From Actinotalea solisilvae (GTDB taxonomy: Bacteria > Actinomycetota > Actinomycetes > Actinomycetales > Cellulomonadaceae), in contig NZ_JADDKQ010000023.1 of assembly GCF_016464425.1 (NCBI RefSeq), forward strand, positions 21,442-85,441: a stretch of DNA of 64,000 bases, read 5' to 3'. Below the pieces are notes generated by a model. The model saw only the letters and a list, made by a program, of their open reading frames with translations. It made no database searches and was not told where the DNA came from. Position 1 is the stretch's first letter; each line of letters starts with the position of its first letter. The translations under genes and the position numbers were made by a program. Below are positions 8,083-16,841 of this stretch, piece by piece.

Positions 8083-9397
8083 CGTCTCCGTGGAGGTCGC
8101 GCCTACACGGGCGGGCGGCCGTGCGGTGCGGCGGGAAGGTGCCGCGCTACACCGTGCTCTCTTCCTCGTCCTGCCCGTGACGACCGTGGCACCGGCGCTA
8201 GGTCCGGCCGGGACGCCGCTGCGCGTCCTGGTCGCGGTCGCCGTCGCCGCTCTGGTGCTCAAGGCGCCAGCGCGGCTTCGACCCGGCACTGCCGGTGTCC
8301 TGATCGTCTTCGTCCTCCTCCTGATGGCCGAGGCGCTCGGGGCGCCGAGCCTGGAGTACGGCATGGTCCGGCTGCTCAACTGGGTGATGTTCGTGCCTCT
8401 GCTGTTCGTTCGGGGTGACGATCGCACCCTCCGGGTTCTGTGCGCATCGCTCCTGGTCGCGTGCTGGATCCAACTCGCCGGCGTCGCGCTCCAGCACACC
8501 GGGTACATTCGCGGGACCTGGGGAGGCCTAGTCGTCAGCGGCAGTGTGCTCGACGCGGAGGGACGCACGCTGCTGACGCGGTACACGGGCTTCCTCGGTA
8601 ACCCGAACGACCTGGGCCTGCTGCTCGGCCTCGGCGTCATGGTCTGCCTCATCGGACTGGTCAGCCGGGTGTACGCCCGGCGCGCGGGGATCGTCGTCTC
8701 GTTGGCTGCCTTCACCTGGGGGCTGTTCGTGACTGGCTCCCGCGGCGCGATCTTGGGGCTCGTGGTCGGCTTGGTCGTCGTGGTCGCACTGCTCCGTCCG
8801 CGCCACGCGGCCGCAGTGACCGTCGTCGGAGCACTCGTCGGTGTGGTGCCCGTGCTGACGTCGGACAGCGTACGTCGCGTGATCGACTCGATCGGGTCGA
8901 TTCTCGGCGGCCGCGACGCGAGCGCCTCGTTCCGCTCGACCTTGTGGAGGGAGCAGCTACGGGTCAACGACGCGTGGTTCTTCGGCAACGGGTTCGGAGG
9001 CTACGTAGCCGGGTCGCCCACAACATCGGGGACCACCACCGGGACGATCGACAACGCGTGGCTCAAGCTCTTGCTCGAGGCAGGTCTCGCCGGGTGCGTC
9101 CTCCTTGCGGGCCTCGTTCTGAGCGTTGTCGTGCCGCTCCTACGCGCGCGGCGCGAGGGGAACGACGTGACCTCCGTCGGCAGGGTGCTCGTCACAGCGG
9201 GCCTGGCGATGGTTCTGTGGCGGTCGCTCTCGGCAGATCTGCTGGACGTCAACCCGTGGAACGCAATCCTGTGGTTGATGTTGGGCCTCGGCTCGAGCCT
9301 CGCACGGCCCGTCGACGTCCTGCGGATCGGCACCGCAGTAGGCGTCAAGCACGGCCGCGTCGCCACCGAGGTCCCGAAAGGAAGGCTGCTGCCTTGA
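8075..9397 (+). CDS. O-antigen ligase/polymerase family membrane protein (Wzy-like)
   Basis: 440 residues, with about ten to twelve transmembrane helices and a large outside loop. The Wzy_C region reads GFLGNPNDLGLLLGLGVM and FVTGSRGAILGLVVG, and a loop FFGNGFGGYVAGS is followed by DNAWLKLLLEAG, the pattern of O-antigen ligase/polymerase proteins. In a locus with a flippase and a BY-kinase it is best read as the polymerase joining flipped repeat units outside the membrane. The ATG at 8075 is the first start with this family's N-terminus; upstream in-frame codons lie inside the GT4 gene. Confidence 0.83.
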   Translation: MADVSVEVAPTRAGGRAVRREGAALHRALFLVLPVTTVAPALGPAGTPLRVLVAVAVAALVLKAPARLRPGTAGVLIVFVLLLMAEALGAPSLEYGMVRLLNWVMFVPLLFVRGDDRTLRVLCASLLVACWIQLAGVALQHTGYIRGTWGGLVVSGSVLDAEGRTLLTRYTGFLGNPNDLGLLLGLGVMVCLIGLVSRVYARRAGIVVSLAAFTWGLFVTGSRGAILGLVVGLVVVVALLRPRHAAAVTVVGALVGVVPVLTSDSVRRVIDSIGSILGGRDASASFRSTLWREQLRVNDAWFFGNGFGGYVAGSPTTSGTTTGTIDNAWLKLLLEAGLAGCVLLAGLVLSVVVPLLRARREGNDVTSVGRVLVTAGLAMVLWRSLSADLLDVNPWNAILWLMLGLGSSLARPVDVLRIGTAVGVKHGRVATEVPKGRLLP

Positions 9398-10743
9398 CCG
9401 CCCCACAGAAGGGCCTCGTTGCGCTCATCGGAGCCTATGAGCGCGACAACTTCGGCGACCTCCTGTTCCTGCTCCAGACGGAGGCCTACCTCGCCGATCA
9501 TGGGCTGGAGACCCTTGCGACCTCCGCGTTCGAGGCGGACATGACGCCGTTGCTCGGCCGCCGCATCCCGGCATTCCACCGAATCCTCGAACGCCAGGCC
9601 GTCGACCACATCTGGACGGTCGGGGGCGAGGTGGGTGGCGCGACGATGGCCACGGCCATCGCAGCGCTGGGAGCGCGTCACGGGCTCCACGCCGGCCGCG
9701 CCGCCGCGATCCGTACGCTGAGCGGAGCTTCACCGCAGGCGCCTGCGTACCTCGCGCGCCCGACGGCCTTCCCGAGGAACGCTCTCGCTTCTCTCACGCT
9801 GAACTCCGTGGGCCTGGCAGGACTGTCTGGTGTGCCGGTCGAGGACCGCCTCGTCCACCTCGCAGCGCTGCGCGAGGCCGACTCGGTGATCGTGCGTGAC
9901 ACCTCGAGCGCGGACCTGCTCGCCCGCGAAGGGGTTGCGCACAGGCTGGCACCGGATCTGATCCACACGTTGGCCCTCACGAGGCCCCAGCCGCGACGTC
10001 ATTCCGACATCGTCCTGGTCCAGGCATCGGAGCGGTGGATCCGCGCAGTCGGTCCGCAGTCGCTCGCGCGTGCCTTGGTCAGCGCGCCGGACCTGAAGAC
10101 GGCGCGGATCCGCCTCTTCCTCGCTGGCACGGCGCCGGGTCACGACTCGGTCGACGCCTTCGCAGCCGTGGCCAGGCACGTCCGCGCGCTGGCACCCGCG
10201 ACGGACATCGAGCTCGATGGCAGCTCCAGGGATCCGTGGCAGCTCGTGAACAGGATCAGCGAGGCTCGTCTCTGGATCGGCCAGTCCCTCCACGGGCGAA
10301 TCGTCTCTGCGGCGTACGGCGTCCCGCGGTTGAGCCTCGCGGACCCGAAGCTGGACGCCTACGCGGCGACGTGGGACGAGGGCATGCCGGCCGGCGTGAT
10401 CCCGACCACGCTGGGCAGCGCGGTCGAGAGGGCCCTCTCACGTGAGGCCGCGCGTGGAGACGAGGGCGTGGGTCGACGGCTCGGCACGCTGGCCGATGCC
10501 TCGATGCGCGAGTCGATCGCGGTGATGCTCGCTCGTACACCAGCGGATCGATTCGCCAGTCGGATCGCAGGCGTCGAGGACCTTCGCCGCCGTCAGGTGG
10601 CGGTGCTCGAGGCGGCGGTGACGCGCAAGCTCAGCAGAGGTCTCCGTACGGCGGTGCGACGCTCGACCGGGCACGCCCGCCGCCAGGCGCGGATGGCCGC
10701 GCTGCGCGTGCGCTCGGCCATGCCGCATGAAGGTGAGCGATGA
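9394..10743 (+). CDS. Polysaccharide pyruvyl transferase family protein
   Basis: 449 residues. The N-terminus ALIGAYERDNFGDLL and the C-terminal ARLWIGQSLHGRIVSAAYGV fit the polysaccharide pyruvyl transferase fold (GT-B-like), the latter holding the conserved S-x-H-G. Members add a pyruvate ketal from phosphoenolpyruvate to a sugar, giving the polymer negative charge. It starts with a rare TTG at 9394, which overlaps the upstream stop and follows AAGGAAGG by about ten bases. Residues after 400 are basic and probably not part of the catalytic domain. Confidence 0.8.
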   Translation: MTAPQKGLVALIGAYERDNFGDLLFLLQTEAYLADHGLETLATSAFEADMTPLLGRRIPAFHRILERQAVDHIWTVGGEVGGATMATAIAALGARHGLHAGRAAAIRTLSGASPQAPAYLARPTAFPRNALASLTLNSVGLAGLSGVPVEDRLVHLAALREADSVIVRDTSSADLLAREGVAHRLAPDLIHTLALTRPQPRRHSDIVLVQASERWIRAVGPQSLARALVSAPDLKTARIRLFLAGTAPGHDSVDAFAAVARHVRALAPATDIELDGSSRDPWQLVNRISEARLWIGQSLHGRIVSAAYGVPRLSLADPKLDAYAATWDEGMPAGVIPTTLGSAVERALSREAARGDEGVGRRLGTLADASMRESIAVMLARTPADRFASRIAGVEDLRRRQVAVLEAAVTRKLSRGLRTAVRRSTGHARRQARMAALRVRSAMPHEGER

Positions 10744-12041
10744 CCTACGACGCGGTCGCCGACCCGCCTGCCATGGTGGCGCCGCCGGATGCGTCATCGC
10801 GAGACAGGCCCGTCGTCCTGGTGCTGGGTCGCTTCGGTGCGATGGCATGCGTCCTGCTGGCCGCACCAGTGATTGCGCGGGCGCTCGGCCCCGACGGTCG
10901 CGGGATGACCGCGACGGCGCTCGCTGTGCTCGCCGTGCTGCCCGTGGTGGTCGGTCTCGGGATGCCGCTCGCGATCCGTCGGCGACTCGCCGTGGGGGCC
11001 TCGGCCCGCGCTGACCTGGTTCGTACAGGTCGACTCCTCGCTGCCCTCACCCTGGTGCCCTCTGTCGTCCTTGCGCTCACGCTGGAGCCTTTGCTGCTGC
11101 CCGGGCTCGAGCCCGCCTCGCGGGTCGCGTTCGGCGTCTCGGCAGCGCTCGTGCCCTTCTCCGTCTCGTGGTCGATCGACGCCAACGTCCTCCTGGTCGA
11201 GCGCAGGTTCCGAGCGCTGGCGATGCTCTCGGTGGTGCATGGGGCCGTCTCGACCGTGATCGTGCTGGCGACCTGGTGGGGCGGCAGCCTCGGGGTGCCG
11301 ACTGTGATCTATGCCTTCCTCGCGGGCAACGTCGTGGCGTTCCTCCTCGGCCTCGTCCTGGTCCACGAGCGGGGTGGCCGAGTGAGCGGGGTGACAGACG
11401 TGGCACGGGAAGGCATGTCGCTCGTGGGCGGCCAGCTCGCGGAGATCCTGTCCGGGCGCGTCGCCCAGGTCGTGGCGCTGCCGTTGATCGGCGCGTCCGG
11501 TGCGGGCCTCTACTCCGTCGCCGTGACCACCGGCTCTCTGAGCGCGCCGGTCCCTGAGGCATTCGGCAACTCCGCCTTCGCCCGGCTGGCGGGCGACGCC
11601 GATCGTGGCACGCTGATCGCTGCGCTGCGCGGCGGATCGGGCCTCGCACTCACGAGCGCGGCCTCGGTCGCCGCGGCGGGCTGGTTCCTCATTCCTGTCG
11701 TCTTCGGTGCAGCCTTCGCGGACGCACGCCCGCTCGCGCTCCTCGTCGGCTTGACCACATGGTTCAACGGCCTTGCGGGGATCGGTGGTGCGGCGCTCGC
11801 GGCCCGTCGTCAGGGTCGCCGCATGACGATCGCGCGCGCCACGGGACTCGGCGTCACAGTCGTCCTGGTCGGCTTCGGGGCGCGCCACGGTGCGACGGGG
11901 CTCGCCAGTGCAGTGGCTCTCGGTTCCCTGGTGTCGTGCGCCGTGACGCTTCGCCTTCTCGGTGTGGGGCCCACGGGCGGTCTACCCCTGCCGCGGGACG
12001 TCGTGCGCGGCGTGCGAGAGATGCTCGGACGGGGCCAATGA
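10740..12041 (+). CDS. Polysaccharide flippase (Wzx/MATE-like)
   Basis: 433 residues with about 12 to 14 hydrophobic helices and few charges between them, the pattern of the MOP/Wzx superfamily. The segment LAAPVIARALGPDGRGMTATAL near the N-terminus matches the common flippase start (ARALGPxGRG). It would move undecaprenyl-linked repeats to the outer face for the polymerase encoded two genes upstream. The ATG overlaps the pyruvyl transferase stop (ATGA), and its own stop overlaps the next transferase. Confidence 0.83.
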   Translation: MTYDAVADPPAMVAPPDASSRDRPVVLVLGRFGAMACVLLAAPVIARALGPDGRGMTATALAVLAVLPVVVGLGMPLAIRRRLAVGASARADLVRTGRLLAALTLVPSVVLALTLEPLLLPGLEPASRVAFGVSAALVPFSVSWSIDANVLLVERRFRALAMLSVVHGAVSTVIVLATWWGGSLGVPTVIYAFLAGNVVAFLLGLVLVHERGGRVSGVTDVAREGMSLVGGQLAEILSGRVAQVVALPLIGASGAGLYSVAVTTGSLSAPVPEAFGNSAFARLAGDADRGTLIAALRGGSGLALTSAASVAAAGWFLIPVVFGAAFADARPLALLVGLTTWFNGLAGIGGAALAARRQGRRMTIARATGLGVTVVLVGFGARHGATGLASAVALGSLVSCAVTLRLLGVGPTGGLPLPRDVVRGVREMLGRGQ

Positions 12042-13042
12042 GCGAGCTCGTGGCGGAGGTCGTCGTCGTGCTCTACCGCTCGTTGCGCACGGCCGAGGCC
12101 GAGGTGATGCAGTTCCTCAACCTCGCGGCGACGGACGGCCGAGTCCGGTGGACCTTCGTCGACAACGATGAAGACGGGTCCGACGCGAAGGTGCTCGCCC
12201 CGCTCGTCGCGGAGCGCTCGAACGTGGAGCTCGTCCGACGGGCGGACAACCCCGGTTTCGCCGCGGCGTGCAACACCCGTGGTCTGTCCACCGACGCGCC
12301 GTGGCTCGTTCTTCTCAATCCAGATCTTACGGTGAGTGCGACCGCGTTCGCCGCCCTCGTCCGTTCGCTCACAGCCGCGGCCGACGACACCGATGCCCTA
12401 GCGTTCTCTCAGCAGACCGGTGGTCTTCATCACGCAGGCGTGGCGTTCACTCCGGCGGGATGGTTCGTCGATCGACCCCTCGCCGGTCCGCGTGGGCGGT
12501 TGGGGCGGCGCGCGACGGTCTACCGGTCGTTGGGCGGAGCCGGACGGGTGCTCGGCCCCTCGGGCGGTGCCGCCGCGTACCGGACCGCCGCGTTCCGCGA
12601 GCTGGGGGGCTTCCACGAGCCGTACTTCGCGTGGGGCGAGGACGCGGACCTTGCTCTACGGATGTACCTCGAGGGCCGTCGTACCGAGACCGTTCAGCTA
12701 GCACTTGCCCACCAGGGTGGTCACTCGGTCTCGGGCCGTGGCGTCTCGCGCCGCGCGTCTCTGCTGGTCCGGAACCGGATCCTGCTCGCAGCAAGGCTAT
12801 ACACGGCGCCGCAAACGGCTGCATTCGGAGCGTTCCTCGCGCTGGTGCTCGCCGCCAAGGTCCCCGTGCTTCTCCGTGCTCGGACGCTGGGGTCGACCCT
12901 GGCGGGTGTCCGCGCGGGCTTACGTGCGGCACCCAGCGCTCGTCGGGCCTACCGGGGTCGGCGCCTGGGGGTGCGCGACCACTCGTCCATGCGACGGAAG
13001 GTCGCGACCGGAAGAGGATTCACAGGAGCACCGTCGCAGTGA
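12038..13042 (+). CDS. Glycosyltransferase family 2
   Basis: 334 residues. Family 2 signatures are AEVVVVLYRSLRTAEAEV, FVDNDEDGSDAK, NPGFAAACN, the DxD-like LLNPDLTV, and GGFHEPYFAWGEDADLALRMY. Donor and acceptor are not predictable. A late hydrophobic stretch at about residues 265-285 may tether it to the membrane. The start ATG at 12038 overlaps the flippase stop, and its stop overlaps the GTG of the CAP-domain gene. Confidence 0.85.
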   Translation: MSELVAEVVVVLYRSLRTAEAEVMQFLNLAATDGRVRWTFVDNDEDGSDAKVLAPLVAERSNVELVRRADNPGFAAACNTRGLSTDAPWLVLLNPDLTVSATAFAALVRSLTAAADDTDALAFSQQTGGLHHAGVAFTPAGWFVDRPLAGPRGRLGRRATVYRSLGGAGRVLGPSGGAAAYRTAAFRELGGFHEPYFAWGEDADLALRMYLEGRRTETVQLALAHQGGHSVSGRGVSRRASLLVRNRILLAARLYTAPQTAAFGAFLALVLAAKVPVLLRARTLGSTLAGVRAGLRAAPSARRAYRGRRLGVRDHSSMRRKVATGRGFTGAPSQ

Positions 13043-13542
13043 CCACGCAGCTCACGATTCGACAGGCCCGATGGCGCGCCGCGCGTCTCGCCTTGCCCCT
13101 CTTCGGAGGGCTCGTGGCGGGTTGTGCTGCGCAGGGCGACGACCACCTGAACGTGGATCGGGTTCCCGCGACGCTGGAAGTCCTGACAGCCGACGCGCGC
13201 CGTGGCGCTGGTAGCCCTCCGATAGCGATCTCCACCTGCGCCGCCGAAGCCGCGCTCGCGCGCGCCGAGGCGCTCGTCGGCCGGCCAGAGCTCACTCACG
13301 CCCCGCTCGACGACGTCATCGCCGGCTGCGGGGTCACCACGGCGGCCGAGAACCTCTCCCGCGCGCCGACGGGGACCCCGGCGCAGGACGTCGTCGACGC
13401 GTGGATGGAGTCCCCGGGGCACCGGGCCAACATCCTCGACCCGGACCTGACGCAGGTCGGCGTCGGCTGCGCAGAGGACGGCGACGACCTGGTCTGCTCG
13501 ATGGTCCTGCTCGGTCCCACGTCGCGCCCGGAGGACACCTGA
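13039..13542 (+). CDS. CAP (SCP-like) domain lipoprotein
   Basis: 167 residues. A basic start and hydrophobic stretch end at LVAGC, a lipobox, so the protein is probably lipid-anchored outside the cell. The rest is a compact CAP/YkwD domain: ELTHAPLDDV, ENLSRAP, VVDAWMESPGHRANILDP and QVGVGCAEDG. CAP proteins with this His/Glu/His cavity are often wall- or matrix-associated; their biochemical role is mostly undefined. The GTG at 13039 overlaps the glycosyltransferase stop and follows AGGAG by about ten bases. Being the last coupled gene of the exopolysaccharide operon suggests a matrix or surface role. A short inverted repeat follows at 13548-13561. Confidence 0.8.
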   Translation: MTTQLTIRQARWRAARLALPLFGGLVAGCAAQGDDHLNVDRVPATLEVLTADARRGAGSPPIAISTCAAEAALARAEALVGRPELTHAPLDDVIAGCGVTTAAENLSRAPTGTPAQDVVDAWMESPGHRANILDPDLTQVGVGCAEDGDDLVCSMVLLGPTSRPEDT

Positions 13543-13610
13543 GCGTCCCCGCGGTCGCGGGTGAAAACGGTATCGACGCCCGCAGGCGACGCGTCGGACG
13601 GCCCCCGTCC

Positions 13611-13641
13611 CCTCAAGGACGCGGCCCCGCGGTCGATGACC
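13611..13641 (+). promoter_or_regulatory. Candidate sigma-28-like promoter of the membrane GGDEF/EAL gene
   Basis: The segment reads CCTCAAGG (13611-13618), a 13-base spacer and GGTCGATG (13631-13638). The same arrangement, CCTTGAGG and GGCCGATG with equal spacing, lies upstream of another GGDEF/EAL gene at 55998-56025. The pattern TCAAG...CCGAT resembles FliA/WhiG-type promoters, from memory of the family. No experimental support is visible. Confidence 0.3.
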
Positions 13642-13687
13642 AGGGAGCGCGGGGCGTCGGCCCGCACGGACGAGGGACGGTGACTGC

Positions 13688-15973
13688 GTGGGGTCTGCCT
13701 GGTGGCGTTTCCTCGTCGCAGGTGCCGCGCTGTCGGCGGGCATCCTCGTGCTGCCCATCGCGCTCCCGCGCAACGCCCTGATCGTGGCGACCGGCGTGGC
13801 CGCCGTCGCGCTCATGGTCCTCGGGGTGCGCGCCAACGGCGTCCGCGACCGCCTGCCGTGGTACCTCCTCGCCGCGGGTGTGGCGTGCTGGAGCGCGGGC
13901 GACGCGCTGTGGACGCTGCTCGCCGACGTGCTCGGCGTCGAGCCGTTCCCCTCCGTCGCCGACGCCGCCTACCTCGTCGCGTATCCGCTGCTCGCCGCCG
14001 GCCTGCACCGCCTCGCGCGGGGCCGCCTCCGGACCGCCGACCGCACGGCGGTCCTGGACTCCCTCATCGTCGCGACCGCCGTCGGGCTCGTGCTCTGGGT
14101 CGCCTTCATCGCGCCGTCGTGGACGGACGCCGAGGGCAGCGTCCTCGCGCGGCTCGTCGGGGTCGCGTACCCCGTCGCGGACCTCGCGCTCGTGACCCAG
14201 CTCGTGCACCTCAGCGCCGCGCAGCGCTCGCGCACCCCCGCGCTGCGCCTGGTCGCGGGCGCGTTCGTCGTCGTGTTCGTCGCCGACATGTTCTTCCAGG
14301 CGGCGGCCTACATCCCGGCGGTCGAGGCCCGTGTGGCCTGGCTCGACCCCCTGTGGATGGGGGCGTACCTGCTCTGGGGCGCGGCGGCGCTGCACCCGTC
14401 GGTCCGCGAGGTCGGCGAGTCCGACCTCGCGCCGACCGAGGGCCTGACGCCGCGCCGCGTGACGTTCCTCGCGCTCGCGGTGTCCGTGCTGCCCACGCTC
14501 GTGCTCGTCGAGGCCACGCTGGGGCTGCGCATCCACAACATGGAGGTGACGTTCGCGTCCCTGCCGCTCATCGGGCTGGTCGTCCTGCGGATGCTGGGCC
14601 TGGTGCGGCGCATGCGGGAGCAGTCCGACCGCCTGGCCCACCTCGCCGACACCGACTTCCTCACCGGCCTGGAGAACACGCGGCGGATGACGGTGCGGGT
14701 CGACGACCTGCTCGTCCCCGCCGCGGACGGATCGGTGCGTGGCGGCGCCCTGCTCCTCGTCGCCATCGAGCGCTTCACCGAGATCAACGACACGCTCGGG
14801 CTGCGCACGGGCGACCTCCTCCTGCGCGCCGTCGGCGCGCGCCTCGTGGCGGCCACGCCGGACGGCACGGTCGCGCGGCTCGGGGGCGAGTCGTTCGGCG
14901 TCCTCCTCCCCGGACCCACCTCGAGCGACCACGCGACCGAGCGCGCCGCCGAGATCCGGGCGGCGTTCGCCGAGCCGTTCCTCCTGCCCGAGCTCACGGT
15001 CACCGTCGACGTCGCGGTCGGCGTCGCGCTCGCGCCCGCCGACGCGACGACGGCGTCCGACCTGCTGCAGCGAGCCGACGTCGCCCTGTCGGCGGCGCGC
15101 GAGAGCCGCGACCTCGTCGCGCGGTACGCGGGGCAGATGCGGACCGGCGGGCCCTCCGCCCCGCAGCTCATGAGCGAGCTCGTCGCGGCGCTCCACGCGG
15201 ACGAGGTGGTCGTGCACTACCAGCCGCAGGTCGAGCTCGAGACGGGCCGGGTCGTGGGCGTCGAGGCGCTCGTCCGCTGGGAGCACCCGGTGCACGGGTT
15301 GCTCGGGCCGCTCGCCTTCGTGCCCGCCGCCGAGCGCACGGGCCTCATCCGGCAGCTCACGCTGCACGTCCTCGACCGCTCGCTCGCGCAGGCCGCGCGG
15401 TGGCGCGCGTCGGGCCGGACGATCCCCGTCTCCGTCAACCTGTCCGTCCGGAACCTCCTCGACCCGCACTTCGTCGACGACGTGCGCGACGCGCTCGAGC
15501 GGCACCGGATCCCCGCGACCCAGCTCGAGCTCGAGATCACCGAGACGATGGCGATGCTCGACCCGCACCGCTCGGTCGAGGTGCTCGGCGCGCTCGACGA
15601 CCTCGGCGTCCTGCTCTCGGTCGACGACTACGGCACGGGCTACTCCTCGCTCGCCTACCTCCAGCGCCTGCCCGTGCGCCGGCTCAAGATCGACCGGTCC
15701 TTCGTGGACGGCGTCGTGCGGGACGCGGCGAGCGCGGCGATCGTGCGGTCGACGATCGAGCTCGCGCGCCACCTCGGGCTCACGGTGGTCGCGGAGGGCG
15801 TCGAGGACGACGCGACGCTGCTCGCGCTGCTGGAGATGCGGTGCCTCGCGGCCCAGGGGTACGGCCTCGGGCGGCCGGTCCCCGCGGAGCGGATCCCCGA
15901 CATGATCGACGAGATCGAGGCCCGCGTGCCCGAGGTCGTCGGCCTGCGCGTCCCGCTCCCGCGCGGCGCCTGA
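13688..15973 (+). CDS. Membrane-bound GGDEF/EAL protein (probable c-di-GMP phosphodiesterase)
   Basis: 761 residues. The first ~300 residues form eight to nine transmembrane helices of a MASE-like sensor. A GGDEF domain follows (about 315-470), with DTDFLTGLENTRRM at its start, but the signature is GGESF (399-403) in place of GGDEF, so the cyclase site has lost its Asp-Glu order and is probably inactive. The EAL domain keeps EAL (526-528), ITET, DDYGTGYSS, LKIDRSFV, VAEGVE and AQGYGLGRP, all the metal and catalytic residues I would look for. It is therefore likely a phosphodiesterase, with the GGDEF domain perhaps binding GTP. It starts with GTG at 13688. Its place next to the exopolysaccharide locus suggests control of matrix production. 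Confidence 0.88.
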   Translation: MGSAWWRFLVAGAALSAGILVLPIALPRNALIVATGVAAVALMVLGVRANGVRDRLPWYLLAAGVACWSAGDALWTLLADVLGVEPFPSVADAAYLVAYPLLAAGLHRLARGRLRTADRTAVLDSLIVATAVGLVLWVAFIAPSWTDAEGSVLARLVGVAYPVADLALVTQLVHLSAAQRSRTPALRLVAGAFVVVFVADMFFQAAAYIPAVEARVAWLDPLWMGAYLLWGAAALHPSVREVGESDLAPTEGLTPRRVTFLALAVSVLPTLVLVEATLGLRIHNMEVTFASLPLIGLVVLRMLGLVRRMREQSDRLAHLADTDFLTGLENTRRMTVRVDDLLVPAADGSVRGGALLLVAIERFTEINDTLGLRTGDLLLRAVGARLVAATPDGTVARLGGESFGVLLPGPTSSDHATERAAEIRAAFAEPFLLPELTVTVDVAVGVALAPADATTASDLLQRADVALSAARESRDLVARYAGQMRTGGPSAPQLMSELVAALHADEVVVHYQPQVELETGRVVGVEALVRWEHPVHGLLGPLAFVPAAERTGLIRQLTLHVLDRSLAQAARWRASGRTIPVSVNLSVRNLLDPHFVDDVRDALERHRIPATQLELEITETMAMLDPHRSVEVLGALDDLGVLLSVDDYGTGYSSLAYLQRLPVRRLKIDRSFVDGVVRDAASAAIVRSTIELARHLGLTVVAEGVEDDATLLALLEMRCLAAQGYGLGRPVPAERIPDMIDEIEARVPEVVGLRVPLPRGA

Positions 15974-16043
15974 CGGCGCCGGCCGGGCCGCGGGCGCACC
16001 CGCCGGACTGCGGGCGCGCCGCAGGGCACGTACGTTGGCCCGC

Positions 16044-16841
16044 ATGACGGGCCCGACGACGACGGGGCGACCCGGCCGCGAGCGCGCCTCCGGGCGCCTC
16101 GTCGTGCGCGAGACCGTCACCGTCCAGGGCCACGACGTCGTCGTCACGCGCCTGACCCCGACGCCGCCTGCCTCCGCCGCGCCGGTCGTCCTCGTCCACG
16201 GCATCGGCGTCTCGGGCCGCTACTTCGGGCCGCTCGCCCACGAGCTCGCCCTCGAGGGTCCCGTGCTCGTCCCCGACCTGCCGGGCTTCGGCGCGAGCCC
16301 GCGACCGGACGCCCCGCTCGACATCGCGGACCACGCGCGCGTCGTCGTCGACCTCGTGCGCCGCGAGGGCTGGGCGGAGCCACCCGTGCTCGTCGGGCAC
16401 TCGATGGGTGCGCAGGTCGTCACCGAGGCGGCGGCGCAGGCGCCCGGGCTCGCGGCGGGCGTCGTGCTCATCGGTCCCGTCGCGGAGCCCGGCAAGCGCT
16501 CGGCGGTGCGGCAGGCCTGGCGGCTGCTGCGCGACGGGCGGCACGAGAGCGCGCGCGCGAACTGGGTCGTGATGACCGACTACGTGCGCACGGGTCCGCG
16601 CTGGTACGCCGCGACGCTCCCGCACATGCTCGACTATCCGCTCGAGGAGCGGATCGCCGACGTGCACGAGCCCGTGCTCCTGCTCCGCGGCGAGCACGAC
16701 CCGATCGCGCCGCCCGAGTACCTCGAGCGCCTCGCCGCGCGGGCCCGGGACCCGCGCGTCGACCAGGTGCCCGGTGAGGGCCACGTCGTCATGATGCACC
16801 GACCGCGGGCCGCGGCCGCGATGTGCCGGAGCCTGCGGTGA
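16044..16841 (+). CDS. Alpha/beta hydrolase
   Basis: 265 residues of classical alpha/beta hydrolase fold. The oxyanion region is VVLVHGIGVSG, the nucleophile elbow GHSMGA, the acid GEHDPIAPPEY and the His GEGHVVMMHRP, giving a complete Ser-Asp-His triad. No signal peptide is seen, so it is cytosolic. The substrate is unknown; the family includes esterases, C-C hydrolases and dehalogenases. ATG at 16044 is favoured over TTG at 16035 because TACGTT ends seven bases before it, suggesting a leaderless transcript. The following hydrolase starts in its stop codon. Confidence 0.82.
   Translation: MTGPTTTGRPGRERASGRLVVRETVTVQGHDVVVTRLTPTPPASAAPVVLVHGIGVSGRYFGPLAHELALEGPVLVPDLPGFGASPRPDAPLDIADHARVVVDLVRREGWAEPPVLVGHSMGAQVVTEAAAQAPGLAAGVVLIGPVAEPGKRSAVRQAWRLLRDGRHESARANWVVMTDYVRTGPRWYAATLPHMLDYPLEERIADVHEPVLLLRGEHDPIAPPEYLERLAARARDPRVDQVPGEGHVVMMHRPRAAAAMCRSLR

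Noticed and set aside
13613..16204. Long antisense reading frame (863 codons) opposite the GGDEF/EAL and hydrolase genes
   Set aside because: Arg-, Gly- and Glu-rich low-complexity translation with no family match, opposite clearly conserved genes. Typical of high-GC codon bias.
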